DNA from: Biscogniauxia marginata
Lineage: Eukaryota; Ascomycota; Sordariomycetes; Xylariales; Xylariaceae
Length of the DNA: 64,000 bases
Assembly (NCBI GenBank): GCA_022695795.1
Contig: MU404069.1
Coordinates: 1 to 64,000, forward strand
Reading direction: 5' to 3'
Below the pieces are notes generated by a model. That model ran no database searches and was not told the DNA's origin. It was given only the letters and a program-made list of their open reading frames with translations. Below are positions 60,308-64,000 of this stretch, piece by piece. The translations under genes were made by a program, and so were the position numbers. Each line of letters opens with the position of its first letter. Position 1 is the first letter of the stretch.

Positions 60308-60505
60308 ATGGATCTTACCCTGGCTCTTCTCGTTATAGAAGTGCTCCTGGCGGGGGTGCTTGCCTACTACGCGATGAGCCCGCGGTGGCTCTCGACGGGC
60401 CCGCCCTCGAAGGTGTGGCAAGCAGGGCGTCAAGCTCGAGAGAACGAGAAAAGGGAAAGTGAAGAGAAACAGGAAGATGGCATAAATGAGCATGTCGATG
60501 GCTGA
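60308..60505 (+). CDS. possible small single-pass membrane protein (65 aa)
   Basis: From an ATG in a fair context (A at -3), the frame encodes a hydrophobic N-terminal span (LTLALLVIEVLLAGVLAYYA) followed by a polar, highly charged tail. It is flanked by non-coding sequence with a pyrimidine-rich stretch upstream. There is no recognisable family. It could be a chance frame; the clear membrane-plus-tail layout is the only support. Confidence 0.3.
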   Translation: MDLTLALLVIEVLLAGVLAYYAMSPRWLSTGPPSKVWQAGRQARENEKRESEEKQEDGINEHVDG

Positions 60506-61219
60506 GATGCGTAGCGCTCTTTTTTAGTTTTGGTGGGTGGAATATATCTATACGCATTCGTTATAGAGCAGAAGCTACGTTGTATTTCTAAATAATGTTG
60601 TTCTAGTTGCGTTGCGATATCACTCCGGGTATACATGTATTAACTACTTAATGCTCATCGTCCTACAAAGGACTTCAGAGGAAAAACGTAAAACCTCGGA
60701 AGCTTTAATATAAGTTTACTAGGCAACTATTGTTTAGAAAAGGGCTTGCAGGCCTCGAACTTCCTTTCCCAAAATATAGTTAACTGTGTCCTATTTCCCT
60801 CTATGAACTATTCACTGAAGTTCTTAATACATGGCGGCGACACACACTTACTAGCCAGGAGCTACATATCACACATCACATTCCCATTACACTCAGAATC
60901 TCCCGTCATGATAGATAAGTGGTGGAAAGAAAAAGCAGTATAGCGTGTTGACTATCTAAGAGAGAAACAAATTAAACCCCATTCATTATACAAAACAATA
61001 ATCCATCTCATCGTCTTCGTCTTCTTCTTCTTCCCCTTCTCCCTATGTAGGTATCGTATATGGCAGCAATATGTAGCATTGAAACTCCCGCAGAACTCCT
61101 TATCGCTACCTACCTCTAAGTAGATTACCTAGATGACCTGATTACCAGCCAGAGCCCTGCCTTTTCCCATCTTCCGTCCATCCGTCCATCCATCCCTAAC
61201 CCCCGCTCTAGATATCTAC
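60506..61219. other. intergenic region, no gene
   Basis: AT-rich sequence with a CTT-rich tract near 61014-61040. The right end is 3' UTR of the Ala-rich protein gene. Confidence 0.5.
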
Positions 61220-62832
61220 CTACAGCACCATCCCCAACACCCCCACAAACCCAGCAACCAACCCGACCGTCAGCACACTCCCCGCATCGCTACCCGGCGC
61301 CGCATTCTGCGGTATGATGCCCGCAAACGAGCCGTTGTTCACCGCCGTCGCAGCCGCAGCCGCGGCAGCAGTGGCCGTGGCGACGCTCATGACGAACCCG
61401 GAGGACGCGCTGGCGAGCACCACCTCCTGCGAGGCAGTAGGGAGCTGCTGGAGCTCCGAGACGGCCTCGCTGGTGGCGACGCTGGCAATGGCGCTGAGGC
61501 TGGCAGTGGTGACCTCCACGGCGACGGTAGCGGACGCAGAAGCAGATCCGGGGAGGGGTGCCAGGGCCAGCGAGGCGGTGGCTTCCGCGGTGGCGACGCT
61601 GGGGAGCTCATGCAGGGGCTCGGACGATGCCAGGACCTCCGCGGCGGCACTAGCGGTGGGCAGTTCCTTGAGGGCTTCGGTCGTGTGCTCTTCCGCGGTA
61701 GCCTCCACGCTCGCGATCCCGGTGAGATGTTGCAGCACCGTCGCCGTCGCGGTGACGTGGGCCTCGGACACGACGACGACGCTGTGCTCCGCGGCGGCCG
61801 AGGAAAGAGACACGAGGGACAGCGCCGCGCTAGCGCCGGCGAGGTGCTCGAGCGAGGCGGAGGCGACTATGGTCTGGAAGCCCTGCAGCGAGGCGGTGTG
61901 CGATGCCAATGTCGCCAGCTCCACGGCTGCCGACGAGACCTCGACGGCAACGCTGGCACTTTCGTGGACGACAGCACTAGCAGAGGCCACGGCTCCGAGA
62001 CCCGCTGTCGCAGTAGGATGCTCGGCGACAATAGCTGCGGCGGATGTAGCAACATGGCCGCCGCCGATCTGCTTGAAGCTCTGTATGACAGCAGTCGCGG
62101 AGACGCTCTCGATGACAGCCTATTGTACAATGTTAGGGAGAACTGCAAATTATAGTGCTTAAGCGAGTACTTGAAGGGGGGAGGGCTTACCTTAGACGGG
62201 GCAACCTCAACCGCCGCGTACGAGGTTTGGACCGCGTCCGACTGCACCGCAAGGCTCGGCAGCTGCACTAGGGTAGCGCTCGCGGTCTCCTGGACGGCGG
62301 CGGATTCTTTTCCGTCCCCGAGGCCGGGGAGAGCGACGAGTCCGCCGGCGGTGACCTGCGCGGCGGGAAGGGCGACTAGGCCCCCAGCCTGTGCTCCTTT
62401 TTCTTCTTTCTCACCAGCATCCTCCTCTTTTTCTTCTTCTTCTTGCTGCCCCTTGAACTGATCTTTGAACTGTTGTTGTTGTTCTTTCTTTCCAGCATCT
62501 TCGTCTTCGTCTTCTTCTTCTTCTTGTTGCTCTCCCTTGAATTGACCTTTGAACTGCTGCTTCTCCGACTCTTCATCGTCAGAGTCGTCGTCGTCGTCGT
62601 CATCAGAGCCGCCTTTGAAGCCCTTGAAGCCCTGCAGCTGCTGGCCGGCAGCGCCCTTCGATTCGGCGTCTCCCTCGCCAGCCTTGTTCAAGAACTGACC
62701 GCCCGACGAAGAGTCGAACCCGCGAAAGCCTTGGATTCCGGTGCCATCTTGAGACGGCGCCGCGTAGACCCCGCTGTGCATGGCGGTAGCGAACACAACG
62801 GCCAAAGCCGCGGTCAGGTGTGAATGTCTCAT
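61220..62832 (-). CDS. secreted Ala-rich protein with FKG/acidic repeats, probable GPI-anchored surface protein
   Basis: Two exons, 62832-62191 and 62119-61220, give 513 aa; the 71-nt intron has a CTAAC branch. A signal peptide covers about residues 1-24. Residues 30-145 hold imperfect FKG/FRG repeats joined by acidic runs. One module (91-115, QQFKGQFKG then a Glu/Asp run and DAGKKE) is repeated at 119-143 (QQQFKDQFKG, Glu run, DAGEKEE). GGLVALP occurs twice (150-156, 163-169). Residues 215-480 are almost only Ala, Val, Ser, Thr, Glu and Leu with His and Gln, in an alternating pattern (ASASAVVHESASVAVEV). The C-terminus is hydrophobic after small residues, as for a GPI anchor. No family is recognised. 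A cell-wall or matrix role is inferred from the signal, composition and anchor. Confidence 0.72.
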
Positions 62833-64000
62833 CTTGTAAGCGGACTTTTTTTCTTTCCAACTCCTTTATTCGTTTTCTGTCAAGTACAGTAGACTAAGAG
62901 ACCAGCCCGGTTGAGAGAATCTCGAGAAGGTGAGTGTATATTAGAGTAAGGTGATCAGGAAGATGTATGTGAAAAGAATGAATGAATGAATGACTGCTCA
63001 ACAGTCTCTCTAGCTATCCAGTAAACGAAGTGAAGATGAGAAAGGAACAGAAGAGGAAAAGAACGACAGTGGATGAATGAGTGTAAGTCCAAGGGAAAAC
63101 AGGTTAACCACGAATGAGGAGTTTGTAATTTGGGCGGGAAGGAGAGGAGCCGTGAGAGGTGGCGGGCGAAGCCTTTACTGAGATTTGGGTTATATGTTAT
63201 TACTTAACCTGTTCATACTGCTAATTGGGCACATGAGATGGTTGTGTCCGTCTAGGTGCTTGGCATCCTGTTTCTCGAGTCCCCTTTCGAATGATTTGCG
63301 GTGATCAGAGTCTGAGCTTAAGGACCATCATCCCACCCATCCCAGACGTGGACATAGGATAAAGCTTGGCTTCTCGTTCTTGACAATGCCTAAATCACTT
63401 GGTTTTACCTATCAGTAAGACGAGGCACGCCCAGTTCCCCCCAACGAGCTTGTCCCTCTAGTATGAATATAATATCCCTAGATACTCTCCTGAGCAAGAC
63501 GAAGCTCGAAGCGCGAGTCTTAGCCGTCGCGAGCTCACTAACACGAAGTAGCGAACCCACGTGTATAGAATGTGGCCCTCGAGTTCGCCAGGCATTGTGT
63601 TCCGTGGAAAGCAACATCCATGCGTAACTCAGAGTCCACAATGTGCAGAAGGAAGTCGAAACGACTTCATACCTCGCTCGTCCAAAAGTGACCTGCGAAC
63701 TCCTACCTAGCTGGTGTAAGAGGTTTCATTGAGCCCACATAAGCACACAACACGCCGGGGGGTCCTCCCCGTTTTCGTGGAGCATTGACGAGGACAGGCC
63801 GGCGAATACCTAAGGTGGCTAGGCTTGACAGGCCAATGAATAAGCTTGTTGGTAGCGGTTTCATCTGATCGCCCCTAGGAATGCGGCTCAAGTCGAGCCG
63901 TACTGCCGTGGTGCCCAGATACCTAGCCCATGTGCGTCCTAGGTAGCACGGAACGATGACGAGCCGTCATGCATTTGCCGAATCAGGATGCTTGGGTTGC
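62833..64000. other. upstream region of the Ala-rich gene and right edge
   Basis: The first 300 bases are the purine-rich leader or promoter, with GAATGAATGAATGA near 62980. Beyond 63180 I see no supported gene; a 78-codon open frame at 63405-63641 (-) has no motif. Confidence 0.45.

Noticed and set aside
61314..62162. 282-codon plus-strand frame opposite the Ala-rich protein
   Set aside because: It mirrors the repetitive Ala/Ser/Val codons on the other strand. The minus frame has the signal peptide, splice sites and anchor.

Overview
The window reads as nuclear DNA of a filamentous ascomycete. The genes carry short introns (about 50-240 nt, GT...AG) with CTAAC/CTGAC-type branch sites a few bases before the acceptor. 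The protein set is fungal: a Zn2Cys6 regulator, a fungal-type C2H2 regulator, an FLC-type TRP-like membrane protein, a copper-only GPI-anchored superoxide dismutase and the f subunit of the V-ATPase. A class such as Sordariomycetes is likely, but that is inference; no rRNA or other clear taxonomic marker is present. Gene models below were built by joining reading frames at splice sites that keep frame and restore family motifs.

Layout from left to right. A two-exon gene for a Cys/His-rich protein (619-2365, +). A seven-exon kinase-like membrane protein (3709-5432, -). A short-chain dehydrogenase (6413-7398, -). V-ATPase V0 subunit f in three small exons (8904-9561, -). A drug/metabolite-type transporter with a GC-AG intron (10088-11136, -). 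A GPI-anchored Cu-only SOD (15145-16015, +). Two decayed genes (17489-17813, + and 18569-19330, -). A molybdenum-cofactor-sulfurase-like PLP enzyme (20169-22163, +). An aquaporin (26736-28134, +). About 9.3 kb without an intact gene, holding one coding fragment. A Zn2Cys6 regulator (37465-39009, +). A DUF202-like membrane protein, possibly broken (41234-41567, -). A large single-exon C2H2 regulator (44848-48330, +). An FLC-type membrane protein (52682-54971, +). The proteasome beta5 subunit (56042-57085, +). A Qri7/TsaD-type tRNA t6A enzyme (57873-59747, -). A secreted Ala-rich, acidic-repeat protein (61220-62832, -).

The genes do not form an obvious pathway or biosynthetic cluster. They are a mixture of housekeeping functions (V-ATPase, proteasome, tRNA modification), transport and surface functions (aquaporin, transporter, FLC, SOD, Ala-rich protein) and regulators. 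Gene density is uneven: roughly 2-9 kb gene-poor stretches separate the genes, and these hold decayed coding sequence, low-complexity tracts and a repeated 10-nt palindrome (TACCTAGGTA, six perfect copies seen, all intergenic). I did not find a CRISPR array, a tRNA, an rRNA or an intact transposon. No clear new multi-gene system is visible. The most unusual items are the kinase-like protein with an altered catalytic loop, the repeat-built secreted protein and the dispersed palindrome.
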